Positions 22,111 through 34,217 of a stretch of DNA of 64,000 nt are shown here, in pieces. Within the stretch, counting starts at the first letter, position 1; every line of letters begins with the position of its first letter. The stretch is from Heterohyrax brucei (taxonomy: Eukaryota; Chordata; Mammalia; Hyracoidea; Procaviidae): the NCBI GenBank assembly GCA_028571685.1, contig CM053143.1, forward strand, positions 151,274,329-151,338,328, given 5' to 3'. A program made the translations under genes and the position numbers. The notes beneath the pieces are model-generated. The model saw only the letters and a program-made list of their open reading frames with translations, was not told the DNA's origin and did no database searches.

Positions 22111-22368
22111 GATTGTATATCTTAATGTAGGTTTTAGTGATGACCAAAATCATTAATTTTATGTCGTCATTTAAACTGTTTATTAAGTAAAATGAGTCGC
22201 ATGCTTCACAGGGTTGGATTGGGTAGTAAGACTGGGTGGAAAACAGGTTCTGACCCCACTTGACCAGGGGGTTACAGACAAGAATTGTACATGCTCTGGG
22301 ATGCATTGTGCTTGTCTGTTCTGTAAAGGGTTGCATAGATGTGTTGAGGAGTTCCTTGGGCAGAGCAA

Positions 22369-22520
22369 AGGGATATCCTACTCAATAGTAACTGAAAGGT
22401 TGGTGGTTTGTATCTATCCAGAAATACCTTGAAAGAAAGGCCTGTTATCTACCACTGAAAATCCTGTGGACATAACCTGGGGTTCCCATGAATTGGGATC
22501 AATTTGATGGCAATTTCTTT
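22369..22520 (+). mobile_element. AfroSINE, long type, 5'-damaged
   Basis: 'tagtaactgaaaggttggtg', 'gaaaggcctgttatctacca', 'ctgaaaatcctgtggacata', tail 'cccatgaattgggatcaatt'. Confidence 0.78.
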
Positions 22521-22766
22521 TGTTTATGATTGTACCATGGCCTCCTTTCTGGTCCTGGTCAAATCAGACCCTGTGGGAAGAGAAACATAAGATGCTGGAA
22601 TATTTTGGAGAGACAAAATTTTATCTTGGTAATGGAGCTTTTAAAATGCAGTATCTAGAGGTTGAAGGAAATATGATCTATAGAGAGTATAAAAGTTAAA
22701 AAAGAAAATGACTGAGCTTTCTTGGACTCCTTTGGGAAAAGAATGCTGTATGCCCACAGAAACTAT

Positions 22767-23308
22767 CAAATGATGTATTGCATTGGGCAAATCTGCTGTA
22801 AAAGACCACTTTAAAGTGTTGAAAAACAAAGATGTCACTTTGAGGACTAAGGCATGTGTGTGACCCAAGCCATGGCATTTTCAGTTGCCTCATATGCATG
22901 CAAAACCTGCACAATGAGAAGGGAAGACTGAGGAAGAATTGGTGGCTTTGAATTAGCTGTTGTTGAAGAATGTTGAATATATCATTTATTTCCAGAAGAT
23001 TGAACAAATCTGTATTGGAAGAAGTACAGCCAGAATGTTCCTTAGAAATGAGGATGGCAAGACTTCATCTCATATCCTTCAGACAGGTTTTTAGGTGGGA
23101 CCAGTCCCTGGAGAAGCACATTATGCTTGGTAAAGTAGAGGGTCAGCACAAAAGAAGATCCTCAATGAGATGGATTGATACAGTGGTTGTAACAATGGAC
23201 TCAAGTATAACAACAACTGTGAGCATGGTGTAAGACAGGGCAGTGTTTCATTCTGTTGTACACTGGATCACTGTGAGTTGGAACTGACTCAAAAGCACCC
23301 AACAGCAA
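22767..23308 (+). mobile_element. RTE1-type LINE 3' portion, sense
   Basis: Starts in the segment that reads 'IA.GKSA.KDLFKVLK'-like in the family ('cattgggcaaatctgctgta', 'ctttaaagtgttgaaaaaca'). The downstream plus frame gives 'NKSVLEEVQPECSLEMRMARLH', 'WDQSLEKHIMLGKVEGQ' and 'RWIDTVVVTM', the conserved RTE C-terminal end. The tail 'gatcactgtgagttggaact' and terminal 'aacagcaacagcaa' follow. Frames are broken upstream. Confidence 0.9.
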
Positions 23309-24489
23309 CAGCAAACCACTTCCCACCACATTTCTGGTTATTGAATTCCTTCAGGAAATGGATTTCCTTAAGGCAAAGACTGTTCGTTATTTGGCACATT
23401 TTATTTGCTGTACCCTTACCAGATATATTTGTGCCATTTTATAAATTCTAGTAGAAAGGATGATTGTAGTAGCTGGACAAAGCAGTGTTTCTAGTTGTCT
23501 AGCTTAGTTAGAAACCCCTTCTTTTGGGAATAAAGAATCAAAGCATATTGCCTTAAAATATTAATGATTGTTGACCTAATTCAAATAGCTGGAGAATTGG
23601 GGAGAAGCTGAACTTTAGCAAAAATGATTTCTTGGCTATGCTATTGTGTTCCATTTCTATCCATTCACTAGAGAAAATAATGAATGTCTCAAAGGTGGCC
23701 AAGTACATAAAGACCAGTGTCTATTAAATCTGAGTAATTTATGGACCACTTTGCTTAAAGAAAAAAAAAAGAAAACTTAAGTATCTCCAATATTGACACA
23801 AATATTTTTATTATGAAGTAGTTTAAATATGGCTCAACATAAAACTAAGTATAAACTTCTTAGGCTGCTAGCTCTTATATATAACTATAAAACAATGATA
23901 AATTTATAGAGTAAATGCAGAAAGACTGCAAAACCAATAAAATTCAAATTAGCATTAACATAATGGATAATTTTGTTTGACTAGAATTAAATCTCTTCTT
24001 GAAAATGCTATTGTGTTTCTGACAGCTGAAGTGCCATTTGTTTTGAGATCTGTGTGACACTCATTTCTCCCTCCATTTCCCTGTATTCAAACTTTCCTTC
24101 CTATAGAGCATGATTTTTGGCAGGAATGCATGATTTAGATTTTAATTGTACCTCATTAATTTCTCTTATTTGTCCTTGATGGTTAAAATTTGCTATCTTA
24201 TGTGAAGTATAGTATAAACAAAAATGCAAATTCATTTTGGGCCAAGCAGGAAGCTGTGGAGTTGGTGCCTCATACCTGGGGTAGTGGAGGAGCAACAGGT
24301 ATCACTAGCGTCTACAGTATTGTCAGATGTGGGTTACAGTTAATGATGCCATCAGTAATAATGAGACAAAGCAGGAAAAGTAGACTTGGGCAAAGAGGAT
24401 TAACTCATGACATGGGTTTCTAGCTGTGTGATAGACTGGAGACTCTAACATACTTCACCACTATAACATAACTATATTATGGGCATACA
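23309..24489. other. Non-coding stretch, nothing recognised
   Basis: AT-rich, no gene, no element I can name. Confidence 0.45.
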
Positions 24490-24676
24490 GGGAAACCCTG
24501 GTGGTGTAGTGTTTAAGTGCTATGTCTGCTATCCAAAATATCGGCAGTTCATATCTGCTAGGTGCCCCTTGGAAACTCTATGGAGCAGTTCTACTCTGTC
24601 CTATAGGTCCGCTATGAGTTGGAATCAACTCAATGGCAGTGAGGTTTTTTGTTTGTTTGTTTGTTTGTTTTTTTTG
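24490..24676 (+). mobile_element. AfroSINE, short type, full length
   Basis: 'ggaaaccctggtggtgtagt', 'gtctgctatccaaaatatcg', 'gcagttcatatctgctaggt', 'ctctgtcctataggtccgct', 'atgagttggaatcaactcaa', then a (TTTG)n tail. One of the best-preserved copies. Confidence 0.94.
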
Positions 24677-25194
24677 GTGGGGGGTATATAGGAACTAATA
24701 CATCTCTAAGATCTCTCTCCTCATTTAGACCAATGAGCCAGCAAAAAGTGAGGTAAAACTAAAGCTGTGAGCTTTGTGTATAAGCATGTATATAGTGTCC
24801 CTTGAATTCTGACAGAAGCAAATGCAAGCCCTTGTAGAGAAAGGTATCCCTGTTTAGATTCTAGGATTCTCATGATTCAGATCAAACAATTGTGAAGTCA
24901 GAATCAAAGAGTTCCAATCCTGTTAGAAAACAACCCACCAGGAGTTAAGAGTCAACAGAAATAAACAAAAAACTGATTTAGAACCCTGAGGACTTGAAAC
25001 ATTAGCATTGTATGATACAAAGTATGCCATGAGTCAGATTCAACTCCATGGCACTTGGCTTGGCTGGCATTAAGTATTTATGTTTGAAATGTTTTAAGAA
25101 ATAAAAAAATATAATACTAAATAAATACAAATAGTGTGAGATTATAAAAATTGATTTGAAAACAAAGCAAGACTTAAGGAAAAAAATATTCATG
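24677..25194. other. Non-coding stretch with a SINE/RTE tail scrap
   Basis: No gene. 25022-25066 ('gccatgagtcagattcaact', 'ccatggcacttggctt') is an isolated copy of the shared SINE/RTE tail. Confidence 0.5.
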
Positions 25195-25990
25195 GGAATG
25201 AAAAGTCCAACAGATTAGATACAAGTGAAGAAAGAATTAATGATCTAACAAAAAAAGATTTCAAGAAATTAACCAAAATGCAAAGCAGAAAATAGATGAA
25301 AACCACAAAGGTGCACTTGAAGGATGTAAAGGCTAGAATGAAGCCTATTCAGATTTCCAAAGGAGACACTAGAACAAATAAAAGAAAATTCTGAAGAGCT
25401 GAAGAGCTAATTGATGAATAGGTTTCAGCGAGTTTATGAAGAACATAAGTGGCTAGTTATCCTTAAATCCAGGTAATTTATGAGCAGTTAAGGAAGTGTA
25501 ATGTATCCTGTTGCTGTTGAGCTGATTGTGACTCTTGATAATCTGTTTTGTTGTCAAAGTAGAACTGCTTCATAGAGGCTTTGTAGCCGTAATCTTTATG
25601 GAAGCAGATCATTGGGCTTTTCATCCCTAGAGCTGCTATGGGTAAGTCTGAACTGCCACCTGTTAGGTTAGTAGCCGAAGGCAAGCCATTTGTGCCATCC
25701 AGGGACCTTAGCATAATGTATACTGAGTATAAGTAAAGTGAAATCCACACTTAGATAAGTAGAGAAATTGCAGTATACCATGGTAGTGTACCAAAATAGT
25801 ATACCAAGACTATTCGGCAAGAAAAGACAGATTACTCTCGAGGGAATAATAGACTAACAGTTGACTTCTCAGTGTGACACTGAAAGCTGGAAAAAAGGGG
25901 AAGGATATCCTCCAATTGCTGCAAGAAGATACTGTCAGTTGCATATCCTGAAACACTATCATTCAGAAAGAAGAAACATGCTTTCAGAAA
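25195..25990 (+). mobile_element. L1/HAL1-type ORF1 relic, sense, split by a SINE
   Basis: Left part 25195-25506: 'attagatacaagtgaagaaa', 'gaattaatgatctaac', 'gcgagtttatgaagaacata', resembling the coiled-coil and following part of L1 ORF1. Right part 25714-25990: 'gaaatccacacttagataag', 'aagaaaagacagattactct', 'tagactaacagttgacttct' and 'ctgaaagctggaaaaaaggg', the downstream ORF1-type sequence. Many frame breaks, not translatable as a whole. Confidence 0.65.
25507..25713 (-). mobile_element. AfroSINE, long type, antisense, with target duplication
   Basis: Tail 'ctgttgctgttgagctgatt', 'caaagtagaactgcttcata', long module 'ggaagcagatcattgggctt', head 'gtgccatccagggacct'. Flanked by 'taatgtat' at 25499-25506 and 25714-25721. 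Confidence 0.9.
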
Positions 25991-26184
25991 ACACAGGCAG
26001 TATAACATGGCAAAGTTATTGGACTTCTCAGTGCCTTTTAGTGGTAGTTCTTGCCTTAGGCTCAATATGAGTATTAACAGAAAACACTTAGCAAAATAAT
26101 TACCTATTATTATTATTCAACGGCACTTGGCTGGCTATTATTTTAATTCCAGTGTTTTTTCTCGGGAAAGAAATACATTAAATC

Positions 26185-26315
26185 CAAACCATGGTTGTAC
26201 ATCAGCATCATTTGAGGATGCTTAAAAAATACAGATTCTTGGGTACTACCTCACAGTTCCTGGATTTTGGACTTTGTATTTTTCATAGGAACCCCAGGTT
26301 TGGGAACCCTTGTTC
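26185..26315 (+). mobile_element. MER5-type hAT relic
   Basis: 'tacatcagcatcatttgagg', 'aaatacagattcttgggtac' and 'gaaccccaggtttgggaacc' follow the pattern of the MER5 family of non-autonomous hAT elements. Confidence 0.55.
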
Positions 26316-27649
26316 TCAATGGAGCTGAGTAACATTCTCGTCACTTTTACCTGGATATTGACTTTCTTCCTTGCTGTGTAATATTTTGAATATTTGCTCT
26401 TAGTATTTGTTCAGAACGTAAGTTTTCAGGTTATTGATCCTAAACAGTGAATGATGTGTGGATCTTCTCCTGTTCTGTCCTTGCTGTTTCTTTCCACTTT
26501 TCGTCATTCTCTTTCTGGCTCTTTTATCCTTCCCAATGTTGAATTTTTTTAGCAGCAGGGTTGATAGTGACCTAGACAGCCTAGTTCTCAGAGCTTTAAA
26601 AAATAATTTTTTTTAAAGTAAAATAGATTATTTTAAATAGAAACTTGGCTGTAGCAGACAGATATTTGATGTGTTAAAATTGAACTTTAGTTTCTAAAAT
26701 AAATAGTTCAACTTTTTTAGCCCTTTAAAAAGAATGACTGGAAAATACTTATAACTGATATTCTCCTTTTTAAAACCGAGGTTGTTACTGGATAGACTCC
26801 AGTATGTATTTCTTTATCTTAAGAATTAAAAGTGTGTGTGTGTGTGTGTGTGCGTGCGCATGCTTGGGGTGTTTCTTCATGCCAGCACACACACAAATGA
26901 TAATGTGTCAAGTCAAGAGTACCCTTCATATGTGGCAGATAGATGGTATACTCGAAAATGTTCCCTGGAGATGAAGACATAAAATATTGACTATTTAGAT
27001 CTACTAGAATATTATTTTAAATTTTTTTTGTGTGCATGTGTTAGATGACATGTATGGCTGTTACTGATGGCTTTAATACAGCATCTAGTTGTGTTGCAGT
27101 AAAAGCAGCAGTGCTGCTTAGATCTGTTTCATACATATGTTTTACATTTCATGTATATAGGGAATGACTGAAAAGCCAGCTCAATTAGGGCAGAAACGGT
27201 CCAGTGTGAAATCCCTAGCACCTAGAATAATGTCTGGTGTATAGTGAGTGTTCATTACATGTTTCCTTGTGAGTGAGCTAACAAGGAATGAAAGCTGAAA
27301 ACCACCTCTACCACCTTTCGCCAGTAAACTTTCTCAGGGTCTTCTTGTGTAAGTAACAATACCTGATATTTGTCAGGTGTCGTGGCCGGCGATGGAGGCA
27401 GTGGTGTTTCTGTGATAGAATTTTCACGTTTCAAGGGCAGCCACCAGTTATCTGACAGTGATTATGTGTTGCTCTGATTCTGAACGGGTTCCTGTGAAGC
27501 TGAAACAGAGTAGGAAGGTAATGAAAAAACCTGTGAATCACAGTAGTCTAATTTCCCTGTGCAGAGCGTCACCACGAATTGGGATGGCTTATGGCAGCTA
27601 ACAGCAGTCCTGGCCAGGGACCGTCTCCTGCATTCCAGCAGCCCCATGT
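26316..27649. other. Non-coding stretch
   Basis: No gene. A (TG)n tract lies at 26832, and a weak L2 3'-end-like patch ('agcacctagaataatgtctg', 'gtgttcattacatg') at about 27185-27265. Confidence 0.45.
26832..26863 (+). repeat. (TG)n microsatellite with TGCG end
   Basis: An alternating purine-pyrimidine tract of 32 bp, first TG repeats and then 'tgcgtgcgcatgc'. Such tracts can adopt left-handed DNA in principle. Confidence 0.95.
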
Positions 27650-27778
27650 CCTTCCACACAAATCATAGCTTATCCCTTGAAGGCAAGGACTGTGTTTCTG
27701 TTGTACACAGTTTTATCCACAGTGCAGTATCTGGCACCATAATTTCTAAATATTTGTTGAATGAAAATATTACCTTAT
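27650..27778 (+). mobile_element. L2 3' end relic, sense
   Basis: 'tgaaggcaaggactgtgttt', 'ttatccacagtgcagtatct' and 'ggcaccataatttctaaata' then 'tttgttgaatgaa' match the L2 3' end. Confidence 0.7.
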
Positions 27779-28002
27779 AGTTTCTAGAATGCTTTCTTAT
27801 TTGGTTTAAATAGTTAGACAACTCCCTGAGGCTGGTGAATGGTATCATGTCAGTTTTCTAGATGAAGCAACAAAGTGATGAAGTACATACATCAGTTAGC
27901 CCAGAGACCCTCCCTGCCGCCTTCTCTTTGCAAAGGAAGGGAGCACATACTGATCTCTCCAGCAGCAACCCCAGTTTTAACAAGGGAAATATCAGCTCTG
28001 TA

Positions 28003-28145
28003 GAGCAGAGCTATCTACCTTGTAGGGTTTTCTTGGCTGTTGACTATATGGGAATGAAGTCTTTCTCCTGCAAAACTGTTGGATTGGCTTCAAAAGGCCT
28101 GCCTTTTGGTTAACAGCAGAGTGCTTAACCATTGTACAGCAAGGC
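28003..28145 (-). mobile_element. AfroSINE, long type, antisense, partial
   Basis: 'accttgtagggttttcttgg', 'gaagtctttctcctgcaaaa', 'tgccttttggttaacagcag', 'agtgcttaaccattgtacag'. Confidence 0.75.
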
Positions 28146-29874
28146 TTTTTTTTTTTTAAGTGGCCTTCATCATCCCAACAGTCTATACTGTCTTCTCCTA
28201 AACATTTCACGATGTGAATTTATCAATATTTTGAATCTGAGTTTTTAAAGTTGAATATCCTTTGCCTTGAGAAAAGCGTTTTCCAACGTATTCCAGTAGT
28301 GCTGAGTAGGCTTGGTTGGTGTTTCTGAAATTAGGTTTAAGAAGGAGACATCTGCAACTTTCCTTGTTACATCAGAAAAACAAGGAGAGGGAAAAGGGTG
28401 GCAGTGTTGAAGTAAACATTTTACCAAAGCCGTTTTACTGGAGACAAAGGCCAAACAACACCCAGTTCCAAGTTAGTAAGAAGGATTAAAAAAAAAATCT
28501 ATTAATCTGATTTCTATTTAATCTTCTGTCCTCAAAGATTATAATTTGGAGATTTAAGCAAGATTTTATCCAATTTGGATTGGTAGGTCAGGGTTCATCC
28601 TACCACACTGCTAAATTTAAACTGAAGATAATTATCCTGCAAAAGACTTTAAAAAGTTAGTTGAATAATCGCACCACACAGCTTTGATTTCATTGTGAAA
28701 CATCAAGAATTGAATTCCTTATGTCTCCCCTGGACTTCTCATCTTCAGTGTTAGAACCGAGGCTTGGAAGAGAGTAAACTGCCAATCCTGTGTCCCCTTC
28801 AGCACCCAGCCGTGGAAATACATCGTGGGGACTCGAGGAGTGGCTTTCAGTAGAAGAAATGCATTTTCCTCAGTGTTGGAGCCTGACTTCTCCAACGGTG
28901 TGGGACAGAGCTGTTGTGTGTGTTTGGGCTCTCACAAAGTGAGTGCTTGTCATCCCTCCATGCGGCTTCTTTTGTTAGTGGCTTTACAGTCCCTGCCTTT
29001 GTTGTCCTCTTGCACAGTGAGGAGAGGGGACAAGAAATGCAGTCAACAAAGGCCTTTCAGTGTGCGGTTCTAAGTTTGTCATGGCCATCCGTCCTTTCCG
29101 TTCCCCTTTCTACTCACGTCCTCTGTTAAAGGCAGCTTTCTGATTGGGGTCACACGGACACTGTAGGTAGACACAAACAAGAAGTGGATGTGAGCAGTAT
29201 TTGTGAATTCCTAATAATGTAAAGAAAAGAGAAAAGCCTTGGTCATTCTAAGCTTGTGTCAAGGAGGATAGGAAATATGTATTTTTCTTTGTTTTTAATT
29301 TTAGCACTTAGTGATGCTGTTGTCTTCTCGTTTTTGAGTCCACTAATGTCTTTGCTCTGAGAGTTAGGTCATTTTGGGAGAGTGAGGGCGGGGCTCGACG
29401 CCATAAATCATTTATTTCCATAGAGGGATAAATGTGTGCATGTCTTTCCTGTCTCTTGCAGGTGGTGTGGTGCAGGCGTCGTTTTATCTTGTGGAAAACC
29501 ATTTCTCCGGCCTTGAACAGTGGATTGTGCTGTTTTCAGCAGAGCAGGCCCTACGAACAGAGAGCATTCGGGGTGATAGGCAGTGTCTGTTCAGGACACC
29601 TGCTGCCTGAACGCACAGTGCAAGCATTGTTTCTCTGAGGGAACGTGTTCTGGGCAGAGCCACGTCCTTGTTAGACTGGGCCACTTTTTTCCTGCATGCA
29701 TTTCATTTCTGGCATAACATTTCTGTCTAATTCTTCTGGTTTTGCTGATCTGAGTCTGACATGAGTGTGGGATTTATACACACTGTGTATGCAGGAGTGT
29801 ACGCCAAGACTTCCACTCCTGTGGACAGAGTACTTGGTCAAAGTGGTGCCAGATATTCTGGACTTTCCTCCTTG
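28146..29874. other. Longest repeat-poor stretch with CpG-bearing patch
   Basis: No interspersed repeat that I recognise. 29375-29400 contains a GC box ('gagggcggggctcgacgcc') followed by an AT-rich 'cataaatcatttatttcc', and 29445-29460 reads like a strong splice acceptor ('tttcctgtctcttgcag'). The frame downstream resembles no family. It could be a regulatory or exonic island, but nothing proves it. Confidence 0.35.
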
Positions 29875-29955
29875 CTGTACTGACTGTATGGCTTTGGAAA
29901 GTCATCCCACCTCTCTGGACATCAGTGCCTCTCCTGTAAAATCAGGGCACTGTGT
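29875..29955 (+). mobile_element. MIR core relic, sense
   Basis: 'gtatggctttggaaagtcat', 'cccacctctctggacatcag' and 'tgcctctcctgtaaaatcag' are the MIR core. Confidence 0.7.
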
Positions 29956-29961
29956 TTCTTG

Positions 29962-30120
29962 GGGAGCCCTGGTGGCCTAGTAGTTAAGAGCTCAGTGGTT
30001 AACCAAAAGATTGCCAGTTTGGTTCAGCCAACCACTCCTTGGAAGCCCCATGGGGCAGTTGTACTCTGTGCTATAGGGTCTGTGTGGGTTGAAATCGACA
30101 AGTTTTTCAGGGTTTTGTGC
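29962..30120 (+). mobile_element. AfroSINE, short type
   Basis: 'gggagccctggtggcctagt', 'ttaaccaaaagattgccagt', 'accactccttggaagcccca', tail 'gtctgtgtgggttgaaatcg'. Confidence 0.9.
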
Positions 30121-30405
30121 AGTAGTGGATTGCCAAGTTACCACGGTGTTAGAATTTCACCATTATGTTTTTTAGAGTACTAGGGTTTAGGACATAGAAT
30201 GTGGTGGGATTTGTTAGGATACATGTTCTCCTATGAAAACCATTACTGGTGACAGTTGTATGACATGACCAGTAACTGTCAGCAGAGTTTGGAAAAGGTA
30301 GAGATCATGAAGGATGCGATAGTTAGGGAAGGAGATAACTATGGAGCCTTTCCTGTCCTCTTTGTTGCAGGTTTGCAGAATAAAAAACTGTCATTTTTAG
30401 AAAAG

Positions 30406-30598
30406 AATTGCTAGTGTGCAATGGTTAAACACTCGTTTGCAGATCGAAAGGTTGGCAGTTGAACTTCCCTGGTGGCTCTGTGGGGAGAAAGATCCTGTAA
30501 TCTGCTCCCATAGAGATTCCTGGCTAGAACCATCCCTGGGGCAGTTGGGCTCTGTCACATGAGTTTACCGTGTGTCTCAAGGGTGCCAACAATGTGCA
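30406..30598 (+). mobile_element. AfroSINE, long type (second module variant)
   Basis: 'tgtgcaatggttaaacactc', 'gatcgaaaggttggcagttg', 'agaaagatcctgtaatctgc', 'ctagaaccatccctggggca', degraded tail. Confidence 0.82.
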
Positions 30599-32767
30599 CA
30601 TGGGAGGTGCTGCTCCTCCGCTCTGGAAGTGTTAATATGTGATTTTTAAACTTCTAGGTTAAGAACTTCTAAGTGCAGTAAACAAATATTTGTACTAACT
30701 CTTTTGTTATATTCTCATGTGTTTTAAAAATACCATTATGAAAGGATTCTAGTTCTATAAGCAGTATATATTAATTGTAGAAAATTTAGGAAATACCAAG
30801 AAGGAAATATACAGATCACTTCTAATTTCATGTCACATTTTGATCTGTCTCTCTCTTATATGCATTGTGTTTGTAGGACAAAATAGGGTTGTACCATACA
30901 TGTATAACTTGATATACATGTTTTTTAAATCTTCCCATGCTGTTTTCCATTTAAGATGATTTTTTGCAACTAAAGGTAGAGGTTCACGGTAATATTATGT
31001 GTGACATAGTTGTGATAAGGTCTGTTTTGACTTACAGAAATATGATTATAGACCTAGTATGTAAATATTAGTCCTGTTGCTTCTTGAATAGGCTTTCAGC
31101 ATTCAGCATAGATGATGTTATAACTTTGTAATCTATTAGCTTTTATTTCTTTTCCACTGATTCCTTTTAGAAGATTCTTGCATTTGAGTGTCCTGTGCCA
31201 GAAGTGCTTGCTGCAGCGTTAGTGAGCATGAATTATTTTAAGCCTGTGTGTCTGAATGCCTTGACTCCTCAGGCTGAAGTGTGGAGGCTGAAGTGGGCCA
31301 GGCCACACATTGGTTTGGCAAGTAATGGCATAGTTCAGAGATTTCCTTTTGCCTGGATAGAGTATACAGTTGATAATATTTATGATTCACTTGCCAGGTA
31401 TTGGTTTCCTATATTGCTTTCTTTACTAGGAAATGAAAGGTTATTAGTTTCCCCTTCGAATTATTTAACATATAAAATTTTCTGGTCCAGCATTCCCTTA
31501 GCATTATAAGTGGGCTTTAAACCCTGACCACATTAGAATTTTTTTGATGACCTTTCTTCTGTGTCTTCTGGTGGTGCTTTTTGAAGTCCTGACATGTTTT
31601 TATATTTGATTGTGATTAAATCTGGGCTTCATTTTACTGTTTTAAACATATTGAGCAAGTTAATTTTCTGTTTGAGTTCCTAAGGGTAATAATTCTAACC
31701 CTCTGTGTCCCAAGAATTCAGCCTGAGCTCTGCCAGAACATTCTTGTGGTTTTCCATGGGGCAGATCAGGGTGTTCATGAAATTTTTAGTTCTAGCGCAT
31801 GTTTTCTGTGGTTAATTAAAACATCTGGCTTTAATTTTCCACAAACAGAGCATGATCGTTTGGTCAAACTTTTGAGTGATTAAATTCTTCAGTCCTCCCT
31901 TCAGAATAAGCCGGGTTCATCTCTGGGACTCATTATAAACTGCTGTCTCTGCTGGTTAATGATTTTAAACATGTGGATGGTGTTTGGGGTTAATCCTGCC
32001 ACAGCTTGAGAGAGAATGGAAGTTTGTGAACTGAAATACTTATTGTGAAAGTGCATCCTCACAATGGCTCATGGCCTCTGCCCCTCCAGGTTGGAGCTGC
32101 TCTGGGTGAGCTCTGCGGTCCATAGCCAAGCATGCTGTGGTCGGATCTGCCCAGCCGTGGAAGAGAAACATTTGCTGGATGGAAAATCCATAAAAGAAAG
32201 CTCCTGTGAAAGCTTGGGACAGACAGTAACTTAAGCAGTAACAGGTTGGTAGAAGTGAAGATGGACTGGATATCGTGAATTGGGCTGGGTAGGGAAAGGT
32301 TGTCGTCTTTATTTCGTAAACCCAAGAGAATGATTCCTAGTTATTTGAGAGAGTCTTAGGATCTTAAGAAGTGACAGGTTTATCCTGCAGTCTTCTGTGT
32401 GTAATGTGTTCTCTTCCTTATTGTGTTCCTTTTCTCCTCCATCCCTCCTCCCTCTCATCTTCCTGTCGTCCTTCGGAAAACAGAGAAAGATCTTCAACAA
32501 GAGTGAGTATGTGAAAAGCCACAACATGGAGCCACTCATAACAACGTCAGCCCTGGCTTTCCTTTGGAGAGGAAGTAGTGTCTGGACTCATAGATTTGGG
32601 CTGGTGTTGAGTTGCTGTCCAAGACTTGTTCTTAGCTCTCTTTACACACTATAAAGGGTGTCATGGGGACCTGACATCTCTACTGGAGCACTTTTGGCTT
32701 TGCTCTCTTGCCTGTCTTGGCAAGATTTTACGTAACTTCCCCTTGCCCCCCAATCAAAAAATGCTAG
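30599..32767. other. Repeat-poor non-coding stretch
   Basis: No element recognised. A 104-codon plus-strand open frame (31195-31509) has no family resemblance. 32400-32510 holds a polypyrimidine tract, an AG and a 'gtgagtat' donor-like site only 19 bases apart (see findings). Confidence 0.4.
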
Positions 32768-33405
32768 CTGCATAAACACTTAAAAAAATTGTGATGCAAA
32801 TATACGTAACAAAACATACAGCGACTCAACAATTTCAGTGACATTGATTATGTTCTTCAAGTTGTGGCAATAATATTGTTAGCCTCTTACAAATTATTTC
32901 ATCGTCATTAACATAGGCTCAATGTTCCCTAAACAAAAAGTCCTCTTTCTCCTTCCTCTCCTCTGTAGTAACCATTACTCATTTTTTGTTTCTGTGTATT
33001 TGCTTATTTCATGTGAGTGAGAACATATAATATTTATCCTTTTGTGATTGATTTATTTTACTGTATGTGATGTTTTCAAGGTTTGCCCATGTGGTGGTGT
33101 GCATCGGGACTTGATTTCTGCTAATGGTTGAGTGGTCTTCCATGGTGTGCATGTCCCACATTTCGTTTATCCATTCTTCAGTGGACACGGTGGTTGTTTC
33201 CACCTGCTGACTAGTGTGGAACATATTGGAGTTAGCACTGATGTACAGGTCTCTGTTTGCATGCCTACCTTCACTTCTTCTGGATGTATATCTAAGATTG
33301 GAATTACTGGGCTATAGGGTTGTGCTATGTTCTTCTTCTTGAGGAGCTACTACACTGTTTTCCACAGCATCTGTACTGTTTGCAACATGTGCGCTTTTGA
33401 CAGCA
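32768..33405 (-). mobile_element. L1 3' portion, old, antisense
   Basis: 'gcaaatatacgtaacaaaac', 'gaacatataatatttatcct', 'tggttgagtggtcttccatg', 'gaattactgggctatagggt'. The minus frame 33009-33224 reads 'STEEWINEMWDMHTMEDHST' and 'TWANLENITYSKINQSQKDK', the recognisable C-terminal end of L1 ORF2. Confidence 0.85.
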
Positions 33406-33593
33406 TGTGCATTTGACATTAGGAGTGATTCATATAGAACTGTGGAAAAGAAATGTTCTGAAAACAACAGGAGTATAAGTAGATGCATAATAGCCTCACC
33501 GCAGATGAGGAGAATGAAGTAGCAGGAGCAGCCTCATGTGGGGCAGTGAGGAGGAAAGTAGTTCCTTTAGGGAAAATGTACTGTGTCAGGGTA

Positions 33594-33753
33594 AATAAAA
33601 AATGCATTGCCGTTGAATGGATTCTGACTCATAACAATTCTATAGGACTGAGTAGAACTGTCTCATTAGGTTTCCAAGTTGTGGCTGGAGGACTTGAACT
33701 GCGAACTTTTGGTTACCAGCTGAGGTCTTAACCACTGTATCACCAGGACTAGT
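33594..33753 (-). mobile_element. AfroSINE, short type, antisense, with target duplication
   Basis: Tail 'gcattgccgttgaatggatt', 'actgagtagaactgtctcat', head 'cttttggttaccagctgagg'. Flanks 'gtgtcagggta' (33583-33593) and 'gtgtaagggta' (33754-33764) differ at one base. Confidence 0.92.
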
Positions 33754-34217
33754 GTGTAAGGGTAGGTGCTGCAAACCATTACTACTGGATATTCAGTAGG
33801 TGGCACAGTGTTTATATACATGAGACAGTGTCAGCAGGTAATAAATATTCACTAGAAAGCAGAGAGAAAACAGTCTTCAGAACCTATAAAGTAGCAAACA
33901 TCTGGTGTCTCTGCCTGCCCTTGTCCCTTCCCGTGTGTTTTATTAAATCACCTAGATTTTCCCTGGTTGAACACTCCTGCCTAAAGTTCAGTCTCTGTGG
34001 TGAGGGGAGATGACCCTACCATTGCAGTTACAGGCATGCAGCTCAAGTCTGGCCAGGCAGAGTCACAGTGAGCAGTTTATAGAAGGTGCCTTTTGTGGAT
34101 TTGTTAGCCTGGAGCTGCTGGCAGTCACTTATGGAAAGTCTATATGAGAATAAAGCTGACAGAAGAAATCTGAGCAAGAAAATGGGGGAGAGGAGGTGGG
34201 AAGGGAGGGGTGAACAC

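Noticed and set aside
31195-31509. 104-codon plus-strand open frame
   Set aside because: Composition is that of random AT-rich sequence; no signature, no Kozak-like context, no splice structure.
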